Assembly: GCF_026735165.1 (NCBI RefSeq)
Contig: NZ_JAPQES010000002.1
Location: 62,001 to 126,000 of the forward strand
Length of the DNA: 64,000 nt
Origin: Clostridium ganghwense
GTDB lineage: Bacteria; Bacillota; Clostridia; Clostridiales; Clostridiaceae
Direction of reading: 5' to 3'
Shown here: piece after piece, positions 19,983-29,697 of the stretch
Position numbering within the stretch: position 1 is the first letter of the stretch
Layout: every line of letters starts with the position of its first letter
Notes under the pieces: model-generated
Told to the model about the DNA's origin: nothing
What the model saw: only the letters and a program-made list of their open reading frames with translations
Databases searched by the model: none
Translations under genes and position numbers: made by a program

Positions 19983-20879
19983 TCATGAAAAAACACTAAA
20001 GATTTTCTTAAACAATCCTTGTATTCCATTTCTATTACTGCCATTATCACTCCCACACAAGCTTAATGCAACTTTTCTAATATCTTGTGCAGCTTCACAA
20101 TTGGGATAAGTTACAACAAAAGGCTTTTGTTCTCTTACAGCTTGTATCAATCTTCTATCTTCATTAATACTTCCCAAATATTGAAGATTAAGATTTAAAA
20201 ATTTTTCAGCTGCATTATTAAATTTATCAAAAGTGACTTTTCCTTCTCTATTATCTAAAACTCTATTTATTATTACTTTTGCATTAGATTTAATTTTAAA
20301 ATGAGTCACAGCTTTCATTAAGCTATACGCATCTGTTAAAGAAGTCGGTTCTGGAGTGGTGATAATTATAAGTTCATCACTACAATGTATAAAGCCTAAA
20401 ACACTTCTATTTATACCTGCTCCAGTATCCATCAAAATATAATCAAAACCTTCAAGTGAAGCTAGCTTATTTAAAAATTTTTTTCTGTGTACTTCACTTA
20501 TCTCTTCTATCCTATTTATTCCAGAACCTCCTGGCAAAAGTTTTATTCCAAATGGGCCTTCTATCATAACTTCTTCAATTTTCATTTCATTAAATATTAT
20601 ATCATAAATATTATATTTAGGTAAAAAACCCATTAATACATCATCATTTCCCATTCCTACATCTGCATCAAAAATCAATACTGATTTGCCCATTTTTTGG
20701 AGTGTAATTCCAAGATTAACAACAAAGTTACTTTTACCAACGCCTCCTTTTCCAGAGGTCACTGTTATAATCTTACAAGCATTACTGTGAGATGTGCTTC
20801 TTATAGGACTATCCTGATTCAAAGTTTCCAAATCTCTTTTTTCAGCCAACTTTCTAAGTCTTTCTGCTTGATCTAGCAT
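19983..20879 (-). CDS. flhG: FlhG (YlxH/FleN), MinD-type flagellar number regulator
   Basis: 298-residue ParA/MinD-family ATPase. The deviant Walker A GKGGVGKS lies at 43-50. The extreme N-terminus MLDQAERLR carries the DQAxxLR motif by which FlhG stimulates the GTPase of FlhF. C-terminal basic/hydrophobic residues may form the membrane-targeting helix. FlhF and FlhG together fix flagellar number and position. It overlaps flhF by seven bases. Confidence 0.93.
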   Translation of the reverse strand: MLDQAERLRKLAEKRDLETLNQDSPIRSTSHSNACKIITVTSGKGGVGKSNFVVNLGITLQKMGKSVLIFDADVGMGNDDVLMGFLPKYNIYDIIFNEMKIEEVMIEGPFGIKLLPGGSGINRIEEISEVHRKKFLNKLASLEGFDYILMDTGAGINRSVLGFIHCSDELIIITTPEPTSLTDAYSLMKAVTHFKIKSNAKVIINRVLDNREGKVTFDKFNNAAEKFLNLNLQYLGSINEDRRLIQAVREQKPFVVTYPNCEAAQDIRKVALSLCGSDNGSNRNGIQGLFKKIFSVFS

Positions 20880-22018
20880 ATAAAATCCTCTCCTAAAACA
20901 AGGTTAATAATTTCTTCATTGCTTAACTTTTTAATATCATCTGGTACACTTTGCCCAGTAGTTACAAAACTAAGAGGTTTATTCGCTGTATCCAAAATAT
21001 TTAATACAGATCCATAGGTTGTAGTCTCATCTAATTTAGTTATAACTACTTTGTTAAAATTAAGAACTCTATATCCCTCAATAATAGCCTCAATATCTTT
21101 ATTTTTTGTAGTACAGCTAAGTACTAAATGAATATTTTTAGTATTAACCTTTTGTATAAAAGAATTGAGCTCAGCAATTTGCATCGTATTTTTACTACTT
21201 CTTCCTGTAGTATCAATTAAAACAATATCGCAGTCTTTCATACTTTCTAATGCACTTTCCATCTCTTTTGGTGAAATAACCATTTTAAATGGTATATTCA
21301 TGATATCTGCATAAGTACTTAATTGTTCTACAGCCCCAATTCTGTAGGTATCAACTGTTATAAGTCCTACTTTTTTCTTCTCCATAAGAGCAAGTCTACC
21401 CGCAAGTTTCGCAATAGTTGTTGTTTTCCCCACTCCTGTTGGCCCTACTAAAACTACAACATTTTGAGGCTCTTCATGGGAAGTTTGTATCATATCACTT
21501 ATAACAAGTCTCAATTTTTTTTCTTCATCAATCTCGTCATCCATACTGCTAAGTTTAGATAAAATCTTCTTAATAACTTTATCATCTAAATCACTTTTTT
21601 CTAATTTTATTTCAATTTCACTCTTTTTGTTACCCTCTATACCATTGGCGAAAGTATTTATCATTTTTTTCATTTCCTGCATTTCTTTCAGCAATCTATC
21701 ATTATCTTTTGTTTGTATTACTTCTTTTGTTTTTTCTTCACTTATTTTGTGTTCCTTTGTATTGTTATAAAGTGGTTTCTTCACTTCCATGACTTTCTTT
21801 ATTGCATCAATACTACTTTTAACATCATCATGAAGTTTATTTTTATTATTATTATCTACAGCAGCTGTAACTTCAATAACCTTATGAGAAAAAAAGCCTT
21901 TTATTCCTGCTCTTCTGATTTTCCTTTGGCTAATTATAACAGCATCCTGCCCTAATTCGTATCTAATTCTATTCATAGCCTCATTCATGTTGTTGACTAT
22001 ATACTTTTTTATTATCAT
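20873..22018 (-). CDS. flhF: FlhF, SRP-type GTPase for flagellar placement
   Basis: 381 residues with the three FlhF parts: a basic N-terminal B domain (1-~80), a linker and N domain, and an SRP-like G domain with GPTGVGKTT at 192-200, DTYRIGAVEQL and the TKLDET specificity motif. It homodimerises with GTP and recruits early basal-body parts to the membrane. Its ATG overlaps the flhA stop (TAATG) and its 3' end overlaps flhG. Confidence 0.94.
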   Translation of the reverse strand: MIIKKYIVNNMNEAMNRIRYELGQDAVIISQRKIRRAGIKGFFSHKVIEVTAAVDNNNKNKLHDDVKSSIDAIKKVMEVKKPLYNNTKEHKISEEKTKEVIQTKDNDRLLKEMQEMKKMINTFANGIEGNKKSEIEIKLEKSDLDDKVIKKILSKLSSMDDEIDEEKKLRLVISDMIQTSHEEPQNVVVLVGPTGVGKTTTIAKLAGRLALMEKKKVGLITVDTYRIGAVEQLSTYADIMNIPFKMVISPKEMESALESMKDCDIVLIDTTGRSSKNTMQIAELNSFIQKVNTKNIHLVLSCTTKNKDIEAIIEGYRVLNFNKVVITKLDETTTYGSVLNILDTANKPLSFVTTGQSVPDDIKKLSNEEIINLVLGEDFIC

Positions 22019-24087
22019 TAGTAAGTCACAACTCCTTCAGTTCTAATCTCTACATTATTTGGTATTTCATTTAAAGATAGTATACTAATATTAGGAAATA
22101 CCATTTCAGTTAACTTTCTAAAGGCTGGTCTTATTTTAGGTGATACAAGAATCACAGGCTGATTTCCATAAAAAGGAACTGTATCTAAAACATATTTTAT
22201 AGATTCAAAAATTTTACCTGTAATTTCAGGATCTACTGCTGGAAAAGACCCTTGCATAGATTTTTGAATATTATTGCCTATAATTTCTTCAACTTCAGGT
22301 GAAAGTACTGCAACCGTAACCATTCCATTTTCATCTACAAGTGGATTACATATAGTTCTTGCTAACGCAAATCTAACATATTCTGTTAAAACCTCTATAT
22401 CTTTAGTATTTCTTGAATTATCAGCTAAAGATTCCATTATTGTTACCATATCCTTTATAGATACCTTTTCTTTTAACAGATTTTGAAGAACCTTTTGAAT
22501 CTCACCAATAGACATTAAATCTGGAATAAGTTCTTCTACAACTGTACTATATTTCTCTTTTACTGTATCTATAATCATCTTAGTTTCTTGTCTTCCCAAT
22601 AATTCATGACAATGAGATTTTATTGTTTCAGTTAGGTGAGTTACCATAACTGTAGTTGGATCTACAACTGTTAATCCTTTAATTTCAGCCTCTTCTCTTT
22701 GATCATTGTTAATCCAAAGAGCAGGAAGACCAAAAGTAGGTTCTACAGTTTTAATTCCTTGAAGTGGAATATCTTCCCCACTTGGATCCATGCATAATAT
22801 CATATTAGGCATAAGTTCAGCTTTAGCTATAACTGTACCTCTTACTTTTATCACATAGTCATTTGTTTTCAATTGTAGATTATCTCTAATTCTTATAGGT
22901 TGAACTATTATACCCATCTCAATAGCACACTGACGCCTTACAGAAGCAATTCTCTGAAGCAAATCTCCTCCTGCACCTTCATCCGCAAGCGGTATAAGTC
23001 CATATCCTATTTCTATATCCATAGGTTCAACTGAAATTAAGGTATTAACATTTTCAGGCTCACGTCTTTCAGTTTCAATTATTTCTTCCTGTTCATTTTG
23101 AATCTGCATCATAACTTGTTCTTTTTCCTCTTTGTAAAGGAAATAAGCACTTGATCCTGTGGCAGCTGATAAAGCAAAGAATGCAAGTTTAGGCATACCT
23201 GGAATAAATGCTAAGAACAATAGAACTGCTGAAGCAATACCTAAAACCTTTGGAAAACCTGTTAATTGCTTTGTCAACAAATTCCCGAAATTTTCATTAG
23301 TAGAAGAACGTGTAACTAATATACCCGAAGCAGTTGATATTAAAAGTGCTGGTATTTGACCAACAAGGCCATCACCAATTGTAAGTCTTACATAGGTAGT
23401 AACCGCATCATTTGCTGACATTCCTTCTATTCCAACACCTATAATAATACCTGCTATAACATTAATAATCGTTATTACTATACCTGCTATAGCATCCCCC
23501 TTTACAAACTTAGATGCCCCATCCATAGCTCCATAAAAGTTTGCTTCCTCTTGAATCTTTTCACGTCTTGCTCTCGCATCTGTTTCTGATATAAGTCCTG
23601 CATTAAGATCTGCATCTATACTCATTTGTTTTCCAGGCATTGCATCTAATGTAAATCTTGCTGATACCTCAGATACTCTACCTGCACCATTTGTAATTAC
23701 TAGAAATTGAATTAATACAATTATTAAAAATATAATTACTCCAACTATATAATTTCCACCAACAACAAAGCTTCCAAAAGTCTCAATTATTTCTCCCGCA
23801 TAATGATCTCTAAGTATAAGTCTTGTGGAAGATACATTAAGTCCCAGCCTAAAAAGTGTAGTAATTAAAAGTAACGTGGGAAATATAGAAAATTGAAGAA
23901 CTTCTGTAGTAAACATAGTTAATAGTATAATTACACACGAAATTGTTATATTTAAAGCTAACAAAACGTCTAAAATCGTTGTAGGTAAAGGAATAATTAT
24001 CATAAGAACTATTCCTATAACCCCAAAAGCTACTATAATATCTAAATAATCTTTTAATTTCGAATTAGTATTTCCGATGTTTTCCAA
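22018..24087 (-). CDS. flhA: FlhA, export-gate protein of the flagellar type III system
   Basis: About 689 residues: eight membrane helices in the first half, then a large cytoplasmic domain that docks chaperone-substrate complexes. The conserved FHIPEP-type loop reads DAMPGKQMSIDADLNAG. I chose TTG at 24087 because AAAGGGTGAG is well spaced from it; a GTG three codons upstream lies on top of that ribosome site. The C-terminus LNEIPNNVEIRTEGVVTY is typical. It lies 20 bases after fliR-flhB. Confidence 0.95.
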   Translation of the reverse strand: MENIGNTNSKLKDYLDIIVAFGVIGIVLMIIIPLPTTILDVLLALNITISCVIILLTMFTTEVLQFSIFPTLLLITTLFRLGLNVSSTRLILRDHYAGEIIETFGSFVVGGNYIVGVIIFLIIVLIQFLVITNGAGRVSEVSARFTLDAMPGKQMSIDADLNAGLISETDARARREKIQEEANFYGAMDGASKFVKGDAIAGIVITIINVIAGIIIGVGIEGMSANDAVTTYVRLTIGDGLVGQIPALLISTASGILVTRSSTNENFGNLLTKQLTGFPKVLGIASAVLLFLAFIPGMPKLAFFALSAATGSSAYFLYKEEKEQVMMQIQNEQEEIIETERREPENVNTLISVEPMDIEIGYGLIPLADEGAGGDLLQRIASVRRQCAIEMGIIVQPIRIRDNLQLKTNDYVIKVRGTVIAKAELMPNMILCMDPSGEDIPLQGIKTVEPTFGLPALWINNDQREEAEIKGLTVVDPTTVMVTHLTETIKSHCHELLGRQETKMIIDTVKEKYSTVVEELIPDLMSIGEIQKVLQNLLKEKVSIKDMVTIMESLADNSRNTKDIEVLTEYVRFALARTICNPLVDENGMVTVAVLSPEVEEIIGNNIQKSMQGSFPAVDPEITGKIFESIKYVLDTVPFYGNQPVILVSPKIRPAFRKLTEMVFPNISILSLNEIPNNVEIRTEGVVTY

Positions 24088-24107
24088 TACGCTCACCCTT
24101 TACTGTA

Positions 24108-25949
24108 TTACTTGCCTTTTTTAATTTTGTATACAAGTGCTAAAATCTCTGCCACCGCTTGATACATTTCTTGTGGAATTTCTCCTTCAAGTTCAACTTC
24201 CTTAAATATAAGTCTTGCAAGAGGTTTATTTTCAATTATAGGCACATCATTTTCTTTAGCTTTTTCTTTAATCTTTATTGCTAAATGTCCACTTCCTTTA
24301 GCAATAAGCACTGGAGCACTTCCTTTTCCCTCTTCATATTTTAAAGCAACTGCAATATGGGTAGGGTTAGTAATTATTACTGATGCATCTGGTACTTGCT
24401 GCATCATTCTTCCCATAGCCATCTCTCTTTGCTTTTGTTTTATCTTACCTTTTACTTGAGGGTCTCCTTCTTGTTGTTTAAATTCTTCTTTTATTTCTTG
24501 CTTTGACATCTTCATGTCTTTTTTGAATTGATATTTTTGATACATAAAATCTATTATAGCTATTGCTACCATAATTAGTGTTACTCTAAAAAAAATATCT
24601 CCCATCAACTTCAATAGAGTGCTAACAATAGCAGAAATTTTCAGACTACCTATATTAAATATTTGATGGAAATTACTTTTTAAAAAATTAAACCCTACTA
24701 AACCAACTACTACAATCACTGCAATACTTTTTAATAGGTTCATTACTGTTCTTACAGAAAACATCTTTTTAAGTCCACTTATGGGATTTATCTTTGATAA
24801 CTTAGGCTTTATAGGTTCTAAAGATTTAATATATCCAGTTTGAAGAAGATTTGCTCCAATTCCTATAATCATTATAGGAATTGCTACTGGTAGAAAAACT
24901 ACAGCAATTCTAATCAAAACTAATATCACAATACTGTATAAACTGTTGTAATCAAGTTCAGTATTCAAATAAGAACCTATAAACTGTACGATGTTGTCCT
25001 TAAATGAACCTATAATATATTGTCCTAAAGTTATTATAATAATGGTCGAAGCTAATAGTGTAAGGGCTGACGCAACCTCTTTACTTTTTGCAACTTGTCC
25101 TTTCTTTTTAGCTTCATTTAATTTATGGGGTGTTGCATCTTCTGTTTTATCTCCACTATCTCCAGCTGCAAAAATAATCATAAGAGGTATAGTTTTGTAA
25201 ATCTGTCGTATAATATCAGGTATATTATTAAAACCAGTAATTATTATTTTGTGAATCAACGGAAGAGATAAGGATACAATACTTAATCCTAACAAAATTT
25301 TCACTGGAAGACCTAAAATCATTACATTTAATTGAGGAACAGTTCTTGCAACAAGCCCTAAGGTTAAATCTGTTAATATAATTATCAATACTATAGGTAT
25401 TGCTATTCTCAAACCTAATTCAAAATATTTTATAAAGACTTCTATAATAAGCATTGCACTTTTTTGTGATAAAATAAACTTCCCAATATTAACCACTTGA
25501 AAGCTTTCTATTAAGTTTGCAATCAACATATGGTGTCCATCTACTATCAAAAAAGTCATTAAACTAATCCAATACATCATTTTTTCTATTAAGGTTACCC
25601 TACTGTTAGAATTAGGATCAAACATAGATAGCATTGCAAATCCTACTTGCATATCCATTAGTGATCCAGCATATCTTATACAATTAAAACAAATATTTAT
25701 TATAAATCCAAAAGTAAGTCCTGTTGTAATCTCACTTAAACAATATACCATCAATGAAAAATTACTATTTATTAAATTTACATTTGAATAATCAATTCCG
25801 GGCATAAGCATAAAAGCTATAACCGCAGGTAACGCTCCTTTTATTAATGTTGGAGTTCCCTTTGGGAAAAACACAGGAGCAATCATCATAAATGCAAACA
25901 ATCTCAAAAATACAAGAATAAAAGCTGTAAAATAAGCTATATTTATCAA
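24108..25949 (-). CDS. fliR/flhB: FliR-FlhB fusion, export-gate and substrate-switch protein
   Basis: 613 residues in one frame: residues 1-~255 are FliR (MMIAPVFFPKGTPTLIKGAL start, six membrane helices) and ~262-613 are FlhB (DKTEDATPHKLNEAKKKGQ, four helices, cytoplasmic domain). The autocleavage site NPTH is at 528-531, so hook-to-filament specificity switching should work. Natural FliR-FlhB fusions are established in clostridia. The start is TTG with AGGTGGGAT upstream. No stop or frameshift separates the halves. Confidence 0.95.
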   Translation of the reverse strand: MINIAYFTAFILVFLRLFAFMMIAPVFFPKGTPTLIKGALPAVIAFMLMPGIDYSNVNLINSNFSLMVYCLSEITTGLTFGFIINICFNCIRYAGSLMDMQVGFAMLSMFDPNSNSRVTLIEKMMYWISLMTFLIVDGHHMLIANLIESFQVVNIGKFILSQKSAMLIIEVFIKYFELGLRIAIPIVLIIILTDLTLGLVARTVPQLNVMILGLPVKILLGLSIVSLSLPLIHKIIITGFNNIPDIIRQIYKTIPLMIIFAAGDSGDKTEDATPHKLNEAKKKGQVAKSKEVASALTLLASTIIIITLGQYIIGSFKDNIVQFIGSYLNTELDYNSLYSIVILVLIRIAVVFLPVAIPIMIIGIGANLLQTGYIKSLEPIKPKLSKINPISGLKKMFSVRTVMNLLKSIAVIVVVGLVGFNFLKSNFHQIFNIGSLKISAIVSTLLKLMGDIFFRVTLIMVAIAIIDFMYQKYQFKKDMKMSKQEIKEEFKQQEGDPQVKGKIKQKQREMAMGRMMQQVPDASVIITNPTHIAVALKYEEGKGSAPVLIAKGSGHLAIKIKEKAKENDVPIIENKPLARLIFKEVELEGEIPQEMYQAVAEILALVYKIKKGK

Positions 25950-25961
25950 AATTTATCCCAC

Positions 25962-26231
25962 CTATTTCATTATATTTGCTATCATAGCAAATATTCGCTC
26001 AGTAAAAGTCACAACTGTATGCATAATAAATTTAGATGTAACAAGTCCCATTAAAGCTACACCAATAAGCTTAGGGACAAATGTTAATGTTTGCTCCTGA
26101 ATTTGGGTAGTAGCTTGGAATATACTTACAGCAAGCCCTATTACTATAGCAACAATTAGTATAGGTGCTGCTGCTTTGATTCCTGTGGTTATCGCATCCC
26201 TTAAAACTCCAATAATCATTTCTTCACTCAT
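25962..26231 (-). CDS. fliQ: FliQ, export-gate subunit
   Basis: 89 residues, exactly the usual FliQ length, with two membrane helices. I chose ATG at 26231 (MSEEMIIGVLRDA) because GTGAGGTG lies upstream of it; a GTG three codons earlier overlaps that ribosome site. FliP, FliQ and FliR form the export pore, and the three genes are consecutive here. Confidence 0.93.
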   Translation of the reverse strand: MSEEMIIGVLRDAITTGIKAAAPILIVAIVIGLAVSIFQATTQIQEQTLTFVPKLIGVALMGLVTSKFIMHTVVTFTERIFAMIANIMK

Positions 26232-26241
26232 ATTAAGCACC

Positions 26242-27012
26242 TCACGAATAACTCATAATTAATGATTTGATAAGAAGATACCATCCATCTACCATAACAA
26301 ATAATAATATTTTAAATGGCAGTGAAATCATAACTGGAGGAAGCATCATCATCCCCATGGACATAAGAATACTTGCAACCACTATATCAATTATCAAAAA
26401 TGGAACATATAATAAAAATCCAATACTAAATGCAGTTTTTAATTCACTAATTATAAATGAAGGAATAACTACATAAAGAGGTACATTATCCTTATTTAAA
26501 TTAGTTTTATCTATTTTTGAAATATCAACAAACAAGTCTAAATCTTTTTGTCTCGTCTGCTTAAGCATAAATTCTCGTATAGGCTTTGAACCTTTTTCTA
26601 TGGCCTGCTGTTGATTTATTTTATTTTCTAAAAAAGGTTTTATGGCATCATTATTTACTTTATTATAAGTTGGTGCCATTATAAATACAGTTAAAAACAA
26701 AGCAAGGCCAATCAATATTTGATTAGGTGGTGCCTGTTGTGTACCCATTGCACTTCTCATAAATCCAAACACTACTATTATCCTAGTAAAACTAGTCATC
26801 ATAACAATAAATGATGGTAATAATGATATTACTGTTAACATAATAAGCAATTTTATATTATCAACGTAATCTTTAGGATTAGATGCTTTATCAACAGAAA
26901 TATCTATTTTAGGTATAGGTATTGTATTCGGTTCAGCATATGCGTTTATTTTTACTAAAAACAATATACTCACTAACACTAAAAACGTTAAAACAATATT
27001 CTTTTTTTTCAT
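26242..27012 (-). CDS. fliP: FliP, export-gate subunit
   Basis: 256 residues with an N-terminal signal sequence ([19 protein letters not shown]) as in other FliP proteins, then four membrane helices. The segments [38 protein letters not shown] and [20 protein letters not shown] are family hallmarks. It overlaps fliO by four bases. Confidence 0.95.
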   Translation of the reverse strand: MKKKNIVLTFLVLVSILFLVKINAYAEPNTIPIPKIDISVDKASNPKDYVDNIKLLIMLTVISLLPSFIVMMTSFTRIIVVFGFMRSAMGTQQAPPNQILIGLALFLTVFIMAPTYNKVNNDAIKPFLENKINQQQAIEKGSKPIREFMLKQTRQKDLDLFVDISKIDKTNLNKDNVPLYVVIPSFIISELKTAFSIGFLLYVPFLIIDIVVASILMSMGMMMLPPVMISLPFKILLFVMVDGWYLLIKSLIMSYS

Positions 27013-27365
27013 TGTTTATCTTCCTTTTTAATCTTAAGTTTTTTAACCATGTCTTTTACACTTACCTGTTCAAAATTGTTTTTAGACTCTTCAAATTTTA
27101 TTAATTCTTCCTCATCTAATTCTTTTAATATTTCTACCCTACCTTGAGTAGAAGAAATAACATACCCTTTCCCACCTATTTTAGTTATCAAAAGACTATT
27201 TTCTTTAGATAACGGCATTCTATCAAGAATCTTCATGTACCTACCATTTTGTATACTTTGAAGCTTTGTACCGCCATATTTGCCAAGTAAATAAATTAAA
27301 AATATTATAAAGGGTAAAAAAAGCACTATTTTAATAAGCATCTCTAAAGTTTCTTTAGTTCCCAT
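27009..27365 (-). CDS. fliO: FliO/FliZ, export-gate assembly protein
   Basis: 118 residues: one N-terminal membrane helix (about 8-26) followed by a small cytoplasmic domain with [17 protein letters not shown], the FliO signature region, and a lysine-rich tail. FliO helps assemble the FliP-FliR core. It lies between fliL and fliP. No fliM, fliY or fliN gene lies between fliL and fliO. Confidence 0.86.
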   Translation of the reverse strand: MGTKETLEMLIKIVLFLPFIIFLIYLLGKYGGTKLQSIQNGRYMKILDRMPLSKENSLLITKIGGKGYVISSTQGRVEILKELDEEELIKFEESKNNFEQVSVKDMVKKLKIKKEDKQ

Positions 27366-27377
27366 ATATCATCATCC

Positions 27378-27860
27378 TTATTGAACTAGAATTTCTGAAA
27401 AATAAACATTCACTATTTCTCCTTTTTCTATTAAAGGATTAATCTTATTCTTTATTTCTTCTTTTAATTGCTCAACTCCAGCTTCAGTAAAATCCTCAGC
27501 TTTTTTTGTTCTAAGAGTAGAATTAACAGCGTCTCTTAATATAGGTTTTTTATTTGTTAACTCTTCTTCTAACTCTTTAGTCTCTTTTGTATCAGAATAT
27601 CCAATATAAATCTTTGTTTTTAAATATCTTGTAGAATTCTCAGCTTTTAAATTAACTAAAAATTCATCTAAAGCAAAAGTCTTTTGATTTAAGACTGCCT
27701 TTTTTCCAGCATTTTGCACTGTCTTTTGAGAGTTTAACTTACCTGCAATCATATATCCAGCAAAACTCCCTCCTGCCACAAGAACTGCTGCTAATAGAAC
27801 TATAATTACAATTTTTAATACATTCCCTTTATTGTTTGATTTATTTTCCATTTCGCTCAT
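27378..27860 (-). CDS. fliL: FliL, stator-associated protein
   Basis: 160 residues: short cytoplasmic N-terminus, one membrane helix (about 14-36) and a periplasm-side domain with TRYLKTKIYIGYSDTKETKELEEE and PILRDAVNSTLRTKKAEDF, characteristic of FliL. It forms rings around MotB-type stator units. It lies two bases from motB. Confidence 0.93.
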   Translation of the reverse strand: MSEMENKSNNKGNVLKIVIIVLLAAVLVAGGSFAGYMIAGKLNSQKTVQNAGKKAVLNQKTFALDEFLVNLKAENSTRYLKTKIYIGYSDTKETKELEEELTNKKPILRDAVNSTLRTKKAEDFTEAGVEQLKEEIKNKINPLIEKGEIVNVYFSEILVQ

Positions 27861-27861
27861 A

Positions 27862-28596
27862 TTATTTCTTCCCCTTCTCCCCTGCTGTAATTAAAATGTT
27901 AACCCTTCTATTTTGGGCCTTGTTTGCATAGTTATTATTTGGAGCAATAGGACGATACTCTCCATATCCTGCCGCCTGAAATCTTTTAGGATCTTGTCCT
28001 TTAACTTCAACAAAATACTTTAGAACATTAACAGCTCTTTGTGTAGATAATTCCCAGTTACTTGGATATTTTTCATTATGAATAGGAACATTATCTGTAT
28101 GTCCTTCTACAATAACATCATTTGGAAAAGATGATATAAGTGAATTTATTTTATCTAAAATTTCTTTACTAGGCTCTTTAATCTTAGCCCTTCCGATATC
28201 AAATAAAATGTTATCTTTAAGTTCCATAATTATGCCTCTGCTGTCTTTTTTTATTTGAACTGTATCTTTTAAATTATTATTATCTACAAAGCCTTTAATC
28301 TTTTTATACATATTTTCACTTTCAGTAGATCCTGTTTGTTTAGGACCCATATCAATAGGCGAGCCTACTATAGGCACTTCTCCGCTCATATTAAATTCTA
28401 ATATAGAATCGCTATTCTTCCCAGATAATACTGATTGTAGTGAAGCAGATATTTTTTGAAATTTTATATTGTCAGTAGAAGAAAAGGAATAAAGCAAAAC
28501 AAAGAATGTAAGTATCAACGTTATAGTGTCAGCATATGTCGCTAACCATTCATCATTAGATCCTTCTGATGGCTGTATTTTTTTTCTTCTAGACAT
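27862..28596 (-). CDS. motB: MotB, stator protein with peptidoglycan-binding domain
   Basis: 244 residues from ATG at 28596. One membrane helix contains the essential proton-carrying aspartate (D23 in TYADTITLILTFF). A plug/linker and an OmpA-like peptidoglycan-binding domain follow, with EGHTDNVP and NWELSTQRAVNVL. The longer frame upstream begins inside motA; the G8 tract plus AGAAG before this ATG acts as ribosome site. The start overlaps the motA stop by eight bases. Confidence 0.94.
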   Translation of the reverse strand: MSRRKKIQPSEGSNDEWLATYADTITLILTFFVLLYSFSSTDNIKFQKISASLQSVLSGKNSDSILEFNMSGEVPIVGSPIDMGPKQTGSTESENMYKKIKGFVDNNNLKDTVQIKKDSRGIIMELKDNILFDIGRAKIKEPSKEILDKINSLISSFPNDVIVEGHTDNVPIHNEKYPSNWELSTQRAVNVLKYFVEVKGQDPKRFQAAGYGEYRPIAPNNNYANKAQNRRVNILITAGEKGKK

Positions 28597-29395
28597 CTTC
28601 TCCCCCCCCATTAGCTGATTGTATTTCATAATACTTTTTCTTATCATCTGGGTTTAGGTAAGATACAAGTTTTTCTTCAACAATTCTAGGGTTAACACCA
28701 GATTGTATAGCAAGTACACCTTCTAACATCATCTCTCTAACAGTTGCTTCTCTGCTAGTCTTATATACCAAATTAGCCGACATAGGATTTAATATTAAGC
28801 TAGCAAATAAAGAACCATAAAAAGTTGTTCTAAGTGCTTTACTCATTCCAGGTCCAAGAGCAGTTGGATCACTAAGATTAGCTAGCATTTGAATAAGTCC
28901 TATAAGGGTACCCAACATACCAAAGGCAGGTGCATATCCACCCCAAGCTTTCATCATATCTGCTCCATCTTTATGTCTTTTTTCCATTTCTCCTATTTCA
29001 AGTTCTAATATCTCTTTAATAGTTTCAGGCTCAATACCATCAACAACCATTTGAAGTCCCTTCTTAAGAAAAGGATCATCTACTTTTTCTATATCTTCTT
29101 CAAGAGATAACAAGCCTTCTCTTCTAGCCTTCTTTGAAATTTCTCCGAAACTACTTATAATGTCTAGTCCTGACATACTTGTTTCTTTGAATGATTGAGC
29201 TATTACCTTTACAAGTCTCTTAAATTCAGTTAAAGGATAGTTAACTAAAAGAGAACAAAAGGATCCTCCAACTGTTATAGCTAATGAAGATATATCAAAG
29301 AACATAGCAAAAGTTCCACCACTTAGCATTCCAAAAGCAATCATTCCAAATCCTGCCAATAACCCTACAATCGTCAGTACATCCTGTCTTTTCAT
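28589..29395 (-). CDS. motA: MotA, stator proton-channel protein
   Basis: 268 residues with four membrane helices. The cytoplasmic loop includes the charged rotor-interacting region; PAFGMLGTLIGLIQMLANL and GSLFASLILNP are MotA hallmarks. The last codons (SANGGGEDV) are written with a run of eight G on the coding strand, unusual in this AT-rich genome. AGGAGGCAG precedes the ATG. Confidence 0.95.
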   Translation of the reverse strand: MKRQDVLTIVGLLAGFGMIAFGMLSGGTFAMFFDISSLAITVGGSFCSLLVNYPLTEFKRLVKVIAQSFKETSMSGLDIISSFGEISKKARREGLLSLEEDIEKVDDPFLKKGLQMVVDGIEPETIKEILELEIGEMEKRHKDGADMMKAWGGYAPAFGMLGTLIGLIQMLANLSDPTALGPGMSKALRTTFYGSLFASLILNPMSANLVYKTSREATVREMMLEGVLAIQSGVNPRIVEEKLVSYLNPDDKKKYYEIQSANGGGEDV

Positions 29396-29407
29396 TCCAA
29401 CTGCCTC

Positions 29408-29599
29408 CTATAAATCTAATGAGAAAATTTTTCTTTTGTATTCAACAATTCTATCAATCACTTCTTTTGTAGAGTCAAGAACAATATATTTCTTCCCATT
29501 AGTCAATGTTATCAATGTTTCTGGCACTTCTTCCATCTTTTCTATATGCTCTGCATTTAAGAAAATTTCCTTATGATTTAATCCAGTAACTCTTATCAT
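29408..29599 (-). CDS. flbD: FlbD/SwrD, small flagellar operon protein
   Basis: 63 residues, the size of FlbD/SwrD. MIRVTGLNHKEIFLNAEHIE followed by VPETLITLTNGKKYIVLDS is the family core. In Bacillus, SwrD lies between flgE and fliL and raises swarming by increasing stator-generated torque. Here it lies between flgE and motA, 12 bases before motA. Confidence 0.9.
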   Translation of the reverse strand: MIRVTGLNHKEIFLNAEHIEKMEEVPETLITLTNGKKYIVLDSTKEVIDRIVEYKRKIFSLDL

Positions 29600-29629
29600 T
29601 TTTCAAACCCCTTCTTAGTTTACAATAGA

Positions 29630-29674
29630 CAATTGACAGTTTCAATCATATATGTTTTACAAAACTGTCAATTG
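29630..29674. repeat. Dispersed palindromic repeat between flgE and flbD
   Basis: CAATTGACAGTTT (29630-29642) and AAACTGTCAATTG (29662-29674) are 13-bp perfect inverted arms around 19 bases. Similar TTGACAATTG / TTGAGAATTG cores recur at 43090, 46338, 54263 and 57340. Confidence 0.65.
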
Positions 29675-29697
29675 TCAATTGGTTTTGACTATCTCTT

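Noticed and set aside
24108-25949. Possible frameshift artefact joining fliR and flhB
   Set aside because: The frame is continuous with intact motifs in both halves, and such fusions are known in clostridia.
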